Origin: Oegoconia quadripuncta
Lineage: Eukaryota; Arthropoda; Insecta; Lepidoptera; Autostichidae
Assembly (NCBI GenBank): GCA_949316235.1
Contig: OX438748.1
Span: forward strand, 2,793,001 to 2,857,000
Reading direction: 5' to 3'
Length of the DNA: 64,000 nucleotides
Position numbers and translations under genes: made by a program
In this document: positions 44,113-55,300 of the stretch, one piece after another
How positions within the stretch are numbered: the first letter of the stretch is position 1
Layout of the letters: each line of letters starts with the position of its first letter
The notes under the pieces: generated by a model
The model's database searches: none
Seen by the model: the letters and a program-made list of their open reading frames with translations, nothing else
Told to the model about the DNA's origin: nothing

Positions 44113-45356
44113 GGATTACTAACAAGATTGACACATACCAGTCCAATGTGGCAAAAACGCAATTGTACACAGTGCATGCGCCACCTTAATTATAAGTAAC
44201 CACGACATGCAAATATTTGTAGCGGTAGACATTAAACAATATTATATGAAACATGTTCAGAAATTAAATAAATGTCAAAGAAATCAATACCTTCCAGAAA
44301 CTGGGTACATTAGATACAATAGAATTTTTAAAAATAAAATTAAACATCTATAATATATTAATAATCTATTTAACACTCCCTCCCATCGTTACAACCCTTT
44401 GTTCCCAGTAGTTCTGTTGGACAGTTCTGTTAGCCGAACTAATGGGAATTTTTGTCTCTCTAGTTCTGTAAATAACTTGAACTTTTTTTTGACCGAACTA
44501 ATGGGATTTTTTTGTCCCACTAGTTCTAGTGAATAACATGTCAACCTAACACGAAGGGTATATACCCTTCGAACCTAACCTATCCATGTCGGGGTGCCAA
44601 AAACTCCCGTGCTCGTTTCGCTCGCACTCGAATTAGAATTCGACAGAACTACTGGGAATCCCTAGTACCATTTGTTCTGTTAGAACTAGTGAGACAAAAA
44701 TTCTCATTAGTTCGGCCAACAGAACTGTCCAACAGAACTACTGGGAACATAAGGTTACAACTTATGAGATAGCATCGAAAAATGTATTTACATTTGAAAT
44801 GACGTCAAATTCTCGTGTTGTAATTAGTTTTAATATGCAGAGATTATAGAGACTGATATGATGATTACTGACACTACTATTGCAGTGGATAGTAATACAA
44901 TCCTTGAAGGCAAGGATAGTCCAAACCTGTTTGATGGATATTGACCGGAACGTATGTCAATACGATGTAGGTTTGGGTCAATCATTTTGGGTAAACCTGG
45001 ATCAATAGTGGCCAGTTCTCATCAGTGAATCTTGGTCAGGGTACGATGGGACTGTCATGTCTAGTACGACGCAAGGGCCTAAATTAAATAAAGATTTTTA
45101 AAAAAGTCAAGGACAGTCAATTCGATATTGGTCCGTGGCACGCATTTAACATGGCTCAAAATCTTGTCTCTATCTTCGGTACGCATCCAACTATAATTCC
45201 TGTAAAGTTCTTTCTTATTAATAAGTATGTAGCTACCTATTAAACGTTAATAATGAAAGTTCAGGGTATACTTACTTCAAAATTCCTATACTTCTCCTTG
45301 ATTCGTAAGGCGCAAGTCACACCGTTAATACCGGCCCCCAACACAGCCACTTTCAT
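33210..45356 (-). CDS. D-amino-acid/D-aspartate oxidase, complete, 8 exons
   Basis: FAD enzyme of peroxisomes that oxidises D-amino acids to 2-oxo acids, ammonia and hydrogen peroxide. Exons: 45276-45356, 43156-43259, 41279-41482, 40059-40284, 38159-38223, 37158-37275, 34193-34301, 33210-33313; 1011 nt, 336 residues. Visible: N-terminal dinucleotide fold [30 protein letters not shown] (FAD region), the substrate-carboxylate Arg at 278 in [13 protein letters not shown], and the signature [17 protein letters not shown]. The C terminus SKL is a type 1 peroxisomal signal. Arg at 278 equals my recollection of mammalian D-aspartate oxidase numbering, and the length fits, but I cannot separate it firmly from D-amino-acid oxidase. 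Confidence 0.94.
33352..33517 (+). mobile_element. Helitron-like non-autonomous remnant
   Basis: GCGAAAGTTTGTGTGTGTGT, GTATGAAATTTGGTGGGTAG and the ending GTCGCGGGCGGAAAGC. Lies in oxidase intron 7. Confidence 0.45.
33586..33889 (-). mobile_element. SINE-A, near full length
   Basis: Reverse complement of the A consensus, ending at head GAGCCACGGAGGCGGT. Confidence 0.8.
33970..34074 (-). mobile_element. SINE-A, head only
   Basis: ACCACCAACCAAACCGAGCA ... TTGAGCCACGGAGGCGGTTT; the body is missing. 80 bp from the preceding A copy. Confidence 0.75.
34193..34301 (-). CDS. D-amino-acid oxidase exon 7
   Basis: [20 protein letters not shown] through LYIHNYGH. Reading through would stop at once; the donor CACG|GTGACT restores the HGGSG signature with exon 8. 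Confidence 0.92.
35153..35412 (+). mobile_element. SINE-C
   Basis: GACGACCTGTTTGGTGTAGT, GGTCGCGGGTTCGAATCCCG, ending AGATGGCGCTGTGTGTATGT. Confidence 0.8.
35543..35680 (+). mobile_element. Dispersed element piece shared with 55620-55755
   Basis: ACACGGCGCCTACTGAAGGT, TTGGACCCCAGACTAATTAA, GAAAAAGTAGGAAAGAAAG; the minus strand of 55620-55755 is highly similar. Possibly the 5' region of a non-LTR element; 35413-35890 may belong to the same copy. Confidence 0.55.
36832..37081 (-). mobile_element. SINE-B, rearranged
   Basis: The B body with a duplicated, inverted internal piece: 36983-37040 is a hairpin with 23-bp arms. The head is missing. Confidence 0.6.
37158..37275 (-). CDS. D-amino-acid oxidase exon 6
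   Basis: [20 protein letters not shown] through [14 protein letters not shown]; the LGGT motif is typical. Acceptor TTTCAG, donor GTAAGT. Confidence 0.92.
37754..37900 (+). repeat. Retroposon tail, family K
   Basis: TGATTGCTTTCCATCAGGTG, CCCGCATGCTCGTTTGCCGC, CCTCTCATAT plus an A run; also at 54503-54580. Confidence 0.6.
38159..38223 (-). CDS. D-amino-acid oxidase exon 5
   Basis: [20 protein letters not shown] then P; the Y-I-I-P block lines the active site in the family. Donor GTAAGT. Confidence 0.9.
38275..38395 (-). repeat. Retroposon family E
   Basis: Reverse complement of 63235-63356. Confidence 0.55.
38396..38560 (-). repeat. Retroposon tail family J
   Basis: GAAGAACGAGCAAGAAACTC, AGGGGTCGCTCTTTTTAA; related to 47261-47420 and to the reverse complement of 26600-26660. 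Confidence 0.5.
39317..39446. repeat. 23-bp minisatellite, part 1
   Basis: Tandem AGCTACTTTCCTTTGAATAA plus TTA, about five units, then interrupted by a SINE-C. Confidence 0.9.
39447..39724 (-). mobile_element. SINE-C inserted in the minisatellite
   Basis: Complete C copy from ACACAGCGCCATCTAGTTCC to ACTACACCAAACAGGTCGTC, with array units on both sides. Confidence 0.8.
39725..40042. repeat. 23-bp minisatellite, part 2
   Basis: About 14 units with length variants of 21-23 bp, ending about 16 bp from the oxidase exon 4 donor. Confidence 0.9.
40059..40284 (-). CDS. D-amino-acid oxidase exon 4
   Basis: [20 protein letters not shown] through [15 protein letters not shown] and IRGQIFK. The donor GTAAAT is about 16 bp from a 23-bp minisatellite. 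Confidence 0.94.
40400..40650 (-). repeat. Retroposon family E, longer copy
   Basis: GACTACAATCTCACCTGATG, CTTGAAGATCCCAAGGTTGT, GGGCAGTGAGTTCCATACCT. Confidence 0.55.
41279..41482 (-). CDS. D-amino-acid oxidase exon 3
   Basis: [20 protein letters not shown] through [12 protein letters not shown]. Acceptor TTGCAG, donor GTAAGT. Confidence 0.93.
41544..41848 (-). mobile_element. SINE-A
   Basis: Near full-length reverse copy with a short internal deletion; head TTGAACCACAGAGGCGGT. Oxidase intron 2. Confidence 0.78.
41849..43155 (-). other. D-amino-acid oxidase intron 2, remainder
   Basis: A tRNA-like retroposon piece near 42090-42170 (GCGGGTTCGAATTCC) and a LINE fragment at 42495-42835. The rest is unrecognised. 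Confidence 0.45.
42495..42835 (+). pseudogene. LINE RT C-terminal fragment
   Basis: Reads [40 protein letters not shown], then frameshifts. [11 protein letters not shown] is the usual LINE block. Confidence 0.75.
43156..43259 (-). CDS. D-amino-acid oxidase exon 2
   Basis: [20 protein letters not shown] through GHTTDELI. Acceptor CCACAG, donor GTAAGT. Confidence 0.92.
43447..43912. mobile_element. Possible degraded inverted-repeat element
   Basis: CAGGGCCGTTTTAAACTAGG...GGGGCCC at the left and GGGGCTCTGGGCACGGGCCC at the right are loosely inverted. Ends resemble hAT-type repeats. Weak. Confidence 0.3.
44082..44114 (+). repeat. (TTTA)n microsatellite
   Basis: About eight units of ATTT/TTTA. 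Confidence 0.85.
44400..44749. mobile_element. 350-bp inverted-repeat element
   Basis: Left TGTTCCCAGTAGTTCTGTTG, right CAACAGAACTACTGGGAACA; arms of about 60 bp or more. CCGAACTAATGGGA recurs inside. No coding frame. Confidence 0.75.
45276..45356 (-). CDS. D-amino-acid oxidase exon 1
   Basis: 27 codons, [20 protein letters not shown] then EKYRNFE; Rossmann-type FAD loop. Donor GTAAGT. Confidence 0.93.
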
Positions 45357-45904
45357 AATTTTGAATTTAAAGACGACACACACACGAGTGTACACCTTAA
45401 TTTCTTCCAACACATTAATTAGTCTTTATCGCATGTTCACATAGGTCAATGTAAACGTTAAAATTGCTATTGTTATGGATGAAAACATCCCAGACGTATC
45501 TCTAGTGGCGGTGTTTAATGGAGCATTACTTATCGCTTTGATATTACACAGTCAATGTATATTTGTTTATGTTAGATTAGTTATTCATACTTTGTAGTTA
45601 GTATTGGTATTATATTAGAACGATGTACTTTGTTAGCAGTTTCGCTTTGCAATACGCAACAGTAGTGTAAGTTTCAAGCTACTTTGGCATGGTTGTCTGG
45701 AAGAGATCGCTCTAAACGATAAGACCGCCATTGTACACCTGTGTCTATTGTTTCTCTGTATTCTATGTTTGCATAACAAAGAATTTTTCACCTTCTACTT
45801 CAGTTGTTTGTTGTGCACAAACAGAAACTATGCAACGCATTTTGAAACGGTTCTCAAAATCATTTTAGAGAATTTCTTTACATAGTTTATATTTTATAGT
45901 TTAT

Positions 45905-46065
45905 ATAGGATGAATGAAAGAAGACTTACGAATGAGATATACGAAGCGAATGTGGATGGAACGTATCCGTACCGTATGAGAGTGAAGGAAGCAGAAGAGG
46001 TATGTCAGGATCGTAACAAGTGGAAGTCTGTGGTCCCTGCCTACCCCTACGGGAAACAGGTGTGA
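45905..46065 (+). pseudogene. LINE C-terminal fragment (second family)
   Basis: RMNERRLTNEIYEANVDGTY, MRVKEAEEVCQDRNKWKSVV, then a stop. Typical ORF2 end of endonuclease-RT LINEs. Confidence 0.65.
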
Positions 46066-46067
46066 CA

Positions 46068-46815
46068 TTATCTTAGGCTATGGTCTAATGTTTTGGGGCA
46101 ACTCCACAGACTGCATAAAAGCGTTTAAGATGCAAAAGCGGTGTGTAAGAGCACTTTGTGGCTTGTCGCAGAGGGTTTCATGCAAACCTCTTTTCATTAC
46201 ATATAAGATACTACCTCTGCCTTGCCTCTATATCAAAGAAGTAGCTATGTTTGTAAGGAATAATTTATCACTTTTTGAATCCGCAGATATGTTTAAAAGA
46301 AATTTTAGGCGTGACAACAAACTAATATATACTTATAGGCACAGGACAACATTATATCATAAAAGTCTATATTTTATGTGTATAAAAATATACAATAATA
46401 TTCCTGATGCATACAAATCCCTGAATATCAGGAATTTTAAAACATCAGTAAACAATTGGCTGATCTCAAAAGTATTTTATAGTATGCAGGAATTCTTTGA
46501 CAACAAAGGCAAAATTTGAAGTTATGACTAAATTAGATATAATGTATGTAATAAACTTTAAATATAATGGGCTTAATACTTATTGACTAATTTGTGATAA
46601 TCTGTAAATTTTAATTGACTTCTTGATCTGACGATGACATTTAATTATTTAATTATTTAGCATTTAGTGAATTTGGTAATTTATTGATTAATTCTTATTC
46701 TTATTTCATTTTATTATTGTACACCTTTACTGGTATGCTATAGCTGAACCTATTATTGTAATGTTACCAACTTGTCAAACACCTATAGTTTTGCAATAAA
46801 TATCTTTGACTTTGA
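46068..46815 (+). pseudogene. LINE 3' end with C-terminal ORF2
   Basis: 143-codon frame (46088-46519) reading MFWGNSTDCIKAFKMQKRCV, RALCGLSQRVSCKPLFITYK. Its 3' UTR ends CAATAAATATCTTTGACTTT. 5'-truncated. Confidence 0.8.
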
Positions 46816-47260
46816 CTATGATTTCGAGATCCACGAGGGCGAAGACAGATAGTTTACTATATACGGGAGTAGAAAGACCATATTATTCAAAAGAAAATTT
46901 AAAAGATCAAGATGAACTCCCGGAGTTCAAAGACGACTTTATACTATAACGGGAACTTAGGATCTCTTCCATTTCTTTGTTGAACCAACTACAGACGAAA
47001 TAGAAATGAAAAACAAAAATATAAAATATAATTGGTTATATTTGTATAAGTTACCAAAAATGCTTTTTTTATTTCTAATAATAAATACTAATACTACACC
47101 CACAGACAAATAAATTGCATCAAAGTTTAACTCGTCTTTTTGAAAACAATTTTTTTTGCCTTTTTTTATAAAAAAATAGGCTCCCTAGTGCTTTGCTTTG
47201 GTAAATTATTTACTCTGTGCTAGTGCAGTCGGTTGCTTAATTAATTATACAGGGCTATTT

Positions 47261-47420
47261 TCAAGCTGGCTCTGTACCGAGCAAAAAAATCTTTATTTTG
47301 TAAGTACACTTAAAATAGTCAGTTTTAAATTTTTTTAAGCTACTGCTTGTTCTGAAAGCATCCTTACCCTGAGCAGAACAAGCAAGAAACGCAAAGGTCG
47401 CTCTTTTAAACTTTTTTTTA
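47261..47420 (-). repeat. Retroposon tail family J
   Basis: AGAACAAGCAAGAAACGCAA, AGGTCGCTCTTTTAAAC; related to 38396-38560. Confidence 0.5.
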
Positions 47421-49100
47421 TTATTACAAAAGGTACAATTTAGGTCATTATTAGATTGTGAAAAACCTGGTATGGGTGATAGATAACATTCAAATACTCT
47501 GATAATTTTATAAGTTCTCCAAAATGGTTCTCTAGACAGGAGAGTAGTAGGCATCATGCTACCTATTGGTACTTATTAGTAATTTGTTACTAGCAACACT
47601 GCTAAATGTATCCTTTGGAGTGATGTTGTGTATCTAGTTTTAATCGCAAAACATAATTAAACCAAGAAATTGATTACCTCCACAATAGTTTAATTTAAAT
47701 GACTGAACACTGAATCCTATAACTACCATTAATAATGTAAAATATCCCTACATATAGAAACTTTATATACCCATATAAGTATTTCACATAAGTACAGCAC
47801 GTCCGTCAAAAGTTGCTTAAATGCAAAGTTAAAGCTTGTCACATTCAGTCATCAGTCAAAATATATGGGGAAGACATTGTTGCATGGACGCATTGTTGTC
47901 TGTAAAACTGTTTTTAACTACCACAGACAAGACAGACAGAAGTTGTGTAATTTATTTCGGTTCAATAAAATATTGTTTATTATCCCACACTTTGATGCAG
48001 ATTCTTTGGCTGTGAGTGTAGAGGTATATTGCTATACAATACATATCTCACAGTATACATTTTTAGATCGGTACTCATACCTAGTTAAGTACATTAAATT
48101 ATCGTCAAGTACACTTTTCTAATCTCAATCAATTAAGTACCTTACCTAAGAGCGTTTTCACACGAGCGCTCCCATCGTGGAGTTTATCGACAGTTTTGTG
48201 GCACTTCCGAGCTGATAAAATCGCTTGTGTGAAATAAAAAGGCCGTGATGTGATGTCGTACGACTTGTGATGATTCAGTGTAAATAAGCAACTACCATCA
48301 CACACACATACATGTAATTTGAGCATAGGCCTCCCAGACTGTAATATTTCTTTAATAATAATAAGGCTTTTCTAGAAATTCCTGGTAGCCTTAAAAATGG
48401 ACTATTTTATAGTCGTCTTCCGTAGTTCAATTGGATGTCCCATTGACGGGACGATGGAAAAAATAATTTAACCGTGGACCCATTTGCTTATGGGACCACC
48501 GATAATAGTTTTTAATTCACTATCGTTTTTCTATGACACCATTAAATATAGAGTTGTTCAACTATCAATTCCTATGATTGATATATTGAAATAAACCCAA
48601 TGCTGTTTACATTGAGCCACGGAGGCGGTAAGTGTCAAAGCCGGCCGCTGCTTGTGTTTACCCCGTGGTGCGAGCTGCAGCCCCAGCGGCAATCAGGCGG
48701 GCAGGTAGCAGAGGTGGGGCCAGGGGGGGGCACACTTCAAATGTCATCAATTTTCATAGCAGACTGCGACCTCTGAACTGCGGTTGACGAACTAACCGTT
48801 ATTAGTGTTCTGTGGCAGCAGCCGCCATCTTACCGGTGAGTGGTGTCATGTCGAGCTGTCAGTCAACGTCGATTTCCGTTTGAAAGTTTTTGTAAAAGTT
48901 CAGTTTTTTGTTAATTTGTTGTTTGTTTTTGTTATACTTGTTTTTCATAGCTAATTTAAAGAAATTAGTTATGAAAAATAAAAATTTCATCATAAACAAC
49001 AATACCTATTTTTAAACCCAGTTTCTACCTATATAATCAGTGTACGTAGGTACGTATAGATAGATTTAATTCCTCAACCAATCGCTGGCAGCAGCACTGT

Positions 49101-49331
49101 CTATACATGCAAATTTAACCACGGAGTTGCCACTCTTTCTCGGTAAACAGTTACTATACTCGTTGGGTGGGGCTCGGGACGGCGGCGGTCGATGCGCTCG
49201 AGGCGGGAGCGGCTGACGTAGGGCGCGGGCTGCTTCAGGTGGACGGTCCGCACGTGCAGCTTGCGGCTGTTGGACTGGCCGAAGGCCTTGCCGCACACCT
49301 CGCACTCGTATGGCTTCACGCCGGTGTGGCT
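49101..49331 (-). CDS. Zinc-finger gene last exon (finger 12, C terminus)
   Basis: [40 protein letters not shown], then a basic Arg/Pro-rich tail to TAG at 49101-49103. Acceptor CCGCAG. Confidence 0.92.
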   Translation of the reverse strand, partial: SHTGVKPYECEVCGKAFGQSNSRKLHVRTVHLKQPAPYVSRSRLERIDRRRPEPHPTSIVTVYRERVATPWLNLHV

Positions 49332-52300
49332 CTGCGGGTAGTTACGCTAAATTACACAATTTATAGTTTTATAATATACGGGATCGCCGACGACCGGTTG
49401 GTGTAGTGGATAGTGTTTTTTTTTTTTTATGCACGTCGGGTTTGTACTTGACCTCAATCACACCTGATGTTAAGTGAAGATGAGGTCGAAGGTGGAAGCG
49501 TACTGACCCGGAAACCCCAACACATTTGGGGGACTGGCTATCTTATCTCTGACAACCGGAACACAACAATGCTATTAACATTGCTGTTTGGCGGCAGATT
49601 TAGATAAGATGGTGGTAGCTAGCCAGGCGGACGTTTAAAATGCCCTACTACCAACCAAACCGAGTACTTAAACATGTACCCCGCTGGGGATCGAACCCGC
49701 GACCTCCGAATCGTAAACCCAATGTTGTTTACATTGAGCCACGGAGGCGGTTTAGTGTTAGATTATTTAGTTGTTGTTTGATACAATTTTATGAAAATAA
49801 TAAACAAAATGTGGGTTGTATATAAAAAGGTCGACAAAAACAATTAATTTTAGATTGTCTCAAGAGTAACACAGCTTTTGTAAATCGTCGTAATTTCTAA
49901 TATAACCTGGGACAAAGTTAAGTTCTGTGTTTTATTGGCGACCCCTTCTTTCAATGGTGATCCTGTCAGCGAAACCAACGGTTGCGGGTTCGAATCCCGC
50001 GACCGGTAAATGTTTGTGTGATGAATACGTACATTTATTCCGGAGTCATGGATGTTTATATAAATATTTATGTATGTCTATCCGTTATCAAGTATCCATA
50101 GTACAAGCTTTGCTTAGTTTGGAACTAGATGATTGGTGTAAGTGTCCGAAATATTTATTTATTTATAGCTGAAAATCAGTGTTTTGCTCAATGAGGAATA
50201 TGGAAGGAATAAGGAATGAGGAATACACTGAGCTATGACCCATTTGTACTGCTGCAGCACACACGTGCGTTAGTGTTACAATGGTGTCGATTCGGATGTA
50301 CACCAACTAAACTAATAGTATATTTCAATACAAGTGCGGAAAGCCTGACGGTTCCGCACGTGTATTGAACGACTATTTTTAATACAGTTGCGAAAAAATT
50401 AAGTAATTTAATAAAATAATAAAATTTTTGGAAAATGGCGCCAACCGTAAAAGAATACAAGCAGAGACTATGGCAGTATACGTCATACAGCCAACTTTTT
50501 TATATTTATAAATTTAATTTGGCCGATACTAATATTAATTTAATGTTTAAATTTCAATTAAAATTACTTTTAAATCTGATATTGAAACAAATTAGTAGCT
50601 TTTTTTAGAAATATTTGCATAAATCATAAAAACTTCATGGTTGGCTTTTTCTTTTTAATAGACATTATTTTGACAGTTTGCAAAGAAAAAGCACTAGTTC
50701 GGGAAATCCCACTTCCCGCACGCTATACGTCCCTGCAATATGCCACTTTTTGAGCAACTGTTTAAAAAATCAGTTTTAAAGTAGTATTGTTTTTTTTGTC
50801 CCTGGAACAGTACGATGCCACGGCACCACTCCCAAACTGATTTTAGTTTAGTTTAGTTGGTGTACATCCGAATCGACACGATTATTACGTTATTGTTGTT
50901 GATATATTAACTCATCTGTGTATCAATATGTATAAGCTAAATATATGTGTGACTGTGGAAACAAATAAAGGCTTTATCTATCAATTTTACCAAAAACGCT
51001 GGTAAAATATGAGTATTTTACGATTATTTAAATAAGATAAGATAAAATTTATTTGAGTATAAAAATTAACCTAAATACATGACTTATTCTATAGTAACAT
51101 AGTCCAAATAATACTATATTATGTTACCTAAACTAAGCAAATGTTTAATTGTGTCTTAGGCTTCTTAATAAATCACGGTAAAATGATCGGCAACTTTTTA
51201 AATTGTTTTAAGTCTCGCGCGCGTATTAGACGAAAATCATTACGCAACGTTGCCGATTACACCCCGCCATATTGTGCGGCATATGCCGTTCCGTTCTTGG
51301 TGAGCGACTGAGCAAGCGGCGATCAGTTGGCTTGGTTTTGTCCGGCGGACTACACGCGCATGAGTAATCATAATTTTTATTCCAAAACTACCTTGTCTGT
51401 GAAAATTCTGCCACGAAATCTTAGCGCCATCTGTTGAATGGACCCGGAACTTTTATGAAGTGAAAACACAATGTTTTCCAAAGGGAACGCGACATTTACG
51501 TTTTTTTACAGAATATTACTATATTTGGGGGCACTGAAAACCAGCGCTGTGATTCGTCGCAGCATGAGCTGAGTGCTAACCCATTTGTGCACGCCGCAAC
51601 ACGTGACAGCATTGTCGGGATCTTCTTCATAATTGTATTTCTGTTTTAGCTATAATTTACTACTTCTTTGTTTTTGCATCGTGTTGTGGCGTTCATAATA
51701 AACTATTCTTATTCTTATATTTTACCGTAAAACACCGTATTTTAATGTAGTTTTTTACGGTATTTAACCGAGGCAATTTTACCTCTTTGCATCCCTATCT
51801 GCGGGTCGACCATTTCACTCAAACCGTGTCGGACTAGCTTTGCTAGTCTTGATACAAACTTATTTGTAACGCAAGAATAGTAAAAAACAAATTGCAGGTA
51901 GACGGATATTTTTAAATTCGGTTGAAATTATTTGAAAAAGAGTGTGTTGTCGAAAGCTGATGTGTGCGAGATAAATTTCTGCTCTCTTAAACTGGTATTT
52001 TATTGTAAAAGCGTATGCTGTGTCTCACAAAAGATGTGCTAACCTTGCTAAGTCTAAATTGTGGAATTTCAATTTTATTTTTGTTTCTAGTATTCAAATA
52101 ATGAATTATCAGAATGTTTACGAAATAGGCATATATCTTTATATTGTTTGACGATCTGTTTGGTGTAGTGGTTCGCAACTCTGACCACTATACCAAAAAG
52201 GTTGCGGGTTCGAATCCCGCTAGGGGCATAATGTATGTGTGATGAATACGGACATGTGTACCCGAGTTATGGATGTTTTCATAAGTATTTATTTACCAAA

Positions 52301-55300
52301 AAAATTTAATTATGTAGTATATCAACCATCTGGTATCCACAACACAAGCATATAATTGCTTACTGTGGAACTAGATGTCGCTGTGTGTATGTCTAAGGAT
52401 ATTTATTATTTTAAATTCTTCTTTCTCTTTTTCTTCCGAGAAAGGGAAATACCGCTGCGCACAGGCCTTAGCCAAGTGTTGAGGGATTATTTGTTCATGG
52501 CAGTGATGATGGATGTACAATACAATACAATACAAATACACTTTATTGCACAACAGATAAGAAAATACAGTTTCAGAAAAGTGGTAAGAATAGAATGTAC
52601 AATTTGGCGACCTTAAAGCGATCTCTTCCAGGCAACCTTTGGGTATAAGGACAGTACATTTGAAATAGGTAGGTTGTGCGGTATTAAATAGGGATGCAGA
52701 TACAAACTATGTGAATAAATTTCATATATTTACATACACATACATACATAGATCAATAGACAAATATACCTACTTAAACATAACATGTAGTTAGAAACTT
52801 GCGAGTGATACGACAAGTGTTGAGATGGTAGCCTTTTGTAATATGTAAGAGATGGAAGTAGGCAAGTTTAACGCATTTAGGCTATTGCTTAGCGTAATCG
52901 GTATGATACCGGTCGCAGACAATACTATAATAATAAATAATAAATATTTCGGACACTTACACCAATCATCTAGTCCCAAACTAAGCAAAGCTTGTACTAT
53001 GGATACTAGATAAGATAACGGATAAACATACATAAATATTTATATAAACATCCATGACTCAGGAATAAATGTTCATATTCATCATACAAACATTTACCCG
53101 TCGCGGGATTCGAACCCGCAACCGTTGGTTTCGCTGACAGGGTCACTATCCACTACACCAATCGGTCGTCCAATATAGGTACAATATGCACTTTCTATAC
53201 TTTCCATTGGCATTGAATTTCTATTGCTATGTCCTTATATTATGTCCTTATTATTATTATTACTGTCATATATGTATTGGGATGCAACAGTTGAGGGCAA
53301 ACACTCACCCGATAGTGCCTGTCCAGCGCCCCCTTGCACTTGAAGGCCTTGAAGCAGACGTCGCAGGGGTAGGGCCTTGTGTCGGAGTGCGTCTTCTCGT
53401 GCATCTGCAGGTTGGTGCGGTTGAAGAAGGCCTTCGGGCACACGGCGCACTTGTAGGCGCGCTCCTCGAAGTGGGTGCGCTTGTGGTACACCAGGAACGC
53501 GTTGCCCTAGGGACGACACTACGGGTCAGCACTCAATCACACCTGGGGTTCTACTCTTTTACCGCCTCCGTGGCTCAATGTAAACAACATTGGGTTTACG
53601 TTTCGGAGGTCGCGGGTTCGATCCCCAGCGGGGTACATATTAGTACTCGGTTTGGTTGGTGGTAGAGCATATTGAATGTCCGCCTGGCTAGCTACCACCA
53701 TCTTATCTAAATCTGCCGCCAAACAGCAATGTTAATAGCATAGTTGTGTTCCGGTTGTCGGAGATAAGATAGCCAGTTCCCCAAATAAGATGGGGTTTCC
53801 GGGTCAGTACGCTACCACCTTCGGCCTCATCATCACTGAACATCAGGTGTGATTGAGGTCAAGTGCTAACCCGTTGCGGATAAAAAAAAAAACTCTCCAA
53901 CGAAAATAGCTTCGGACGACCGTAACTTCAAACTTTTTCTTTTGCCAATCAATTGTCAATTATAAACCAATCGTCATTATTTTACTTTTATTGTATAGTT
54001 GGATATAACAAGTTGGTACGGGACGCAAGCAACGTCTGAAGTTACGGAAATAAAGGATTCTTAGCAGAAGAAAAAGTTCGAATTTGCGGCCGTCCGAAGC
54101 TATTTACGTTGGAGAGTAGGCCCCCTGATGCTAAGTTAAGAGGAGGCCGAAGGTGGAAGCGTACCGACACGGAATTTTTGGTGGACTGGTTATCTTATAT
54201 CTGACAACCGGAACACAACAATGTTATTAACATTGCTGTTTGGCGGCAGACTTACTATAAGACGGTGGTAGCTAGTCAGGCGGACATTTTTATATGCCTT
54301 AACTTAAATAATTTGAGTATTTATTACAGAATTATTAGCAACAGACTAAAGACTAATGTACATATGTAAATGTCGACGCGTGCCCCATGCAGCTTAAGTA
54401 CCTAACTCACTACCTACCTAATTTAATTAAATATTTCAATATATATTTTACATGTTTCCAAAGATGTTGAATACTAGCTATTAAATAAAGATGTAATACA
54501 TTGCGGTGATTGCTTTCCATCAGGTGACCCGCATGCTCGTTTGCCGCCCTCTCATATAAAAAAAAAAAAAAAAAAAAAAACATTCGTAATCTGATTTGAT
54601 CGTACGTCAAAGCAATTACTTTTCATTCAACAAATTTACAATATTTTTTGATCATGACCATAGGACAGAATTACGCGGCCTTATCACGTCAAACTTCAAG
54701 TATTTATATCAACGTAAAATAAAGAATATAATTTGTTGAAATTATTTACTTGAATGCCATAAGTACACAAAGAATTTTGTACATATTTACAAAAACTAAA
54801 TAGTAAATACACATTTACAAATTAAAAAGTAATAAATATATAAAAAGCACACATTTTCAAATAAAAAATTTGTCCTAGATCTTGCTGACGGAAGGGAGCT
54901 TAAGAGGCTAAGTGCGTTTCCTCTTCGGACAGCCAGACTTAGCCTCTCAACGAAATAGAAGCCAGAATTTGTTGAATGACAATTTAAATCTAATGCTTGG
55001 AATATCTCCGACCACTTTTTGGGATAAAAGTCGTGACGTTATGAATGTATTACAATGTATTTGCAAGCCCTATATGGCACATACCCGGAAGCTCTTCCCG
55101 CAGATGTCGCAGACGTAGTTCTTCTGTATGGGGTAGCTCTTGTCGGGGTGCGCGCGGCGGAAGTGCGTCCAGTACTCGCGCGCGGACGGGATCTGCTCCG
55201 CGCACTGCAACCCTCACTCAAAGCTATAGCGATACTAGCATGTCGCAGAATTGCACTGACGTTTAATAGGAATGTCGCACAATTGTACGTCGCAAACTCG

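Larger units (their letters stand above)
45357..49100. other. Intergenic region, oxidase to zinc-finger gene
   Basis: Holds LINE fragments (45905-46815), family F and J tails and AT-rich DNA. Stretches 47420-48590 and 48640-49100 show nothing recognisable except a 34-bp SINE-A head remnant at 48597-48630. Confidence 0.55.
49332..53308 (-). other. Zinc-finger gene intron 8
   Basis: About 4 kb with SINE-A, split SINE-B, a DNA element (50283-50879), SINE-C and a family F tail. 50880-52148 shows nothing else recognisable beyond a retroposon-like AATAAAGGC near 50965. Confidence 0.5.
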
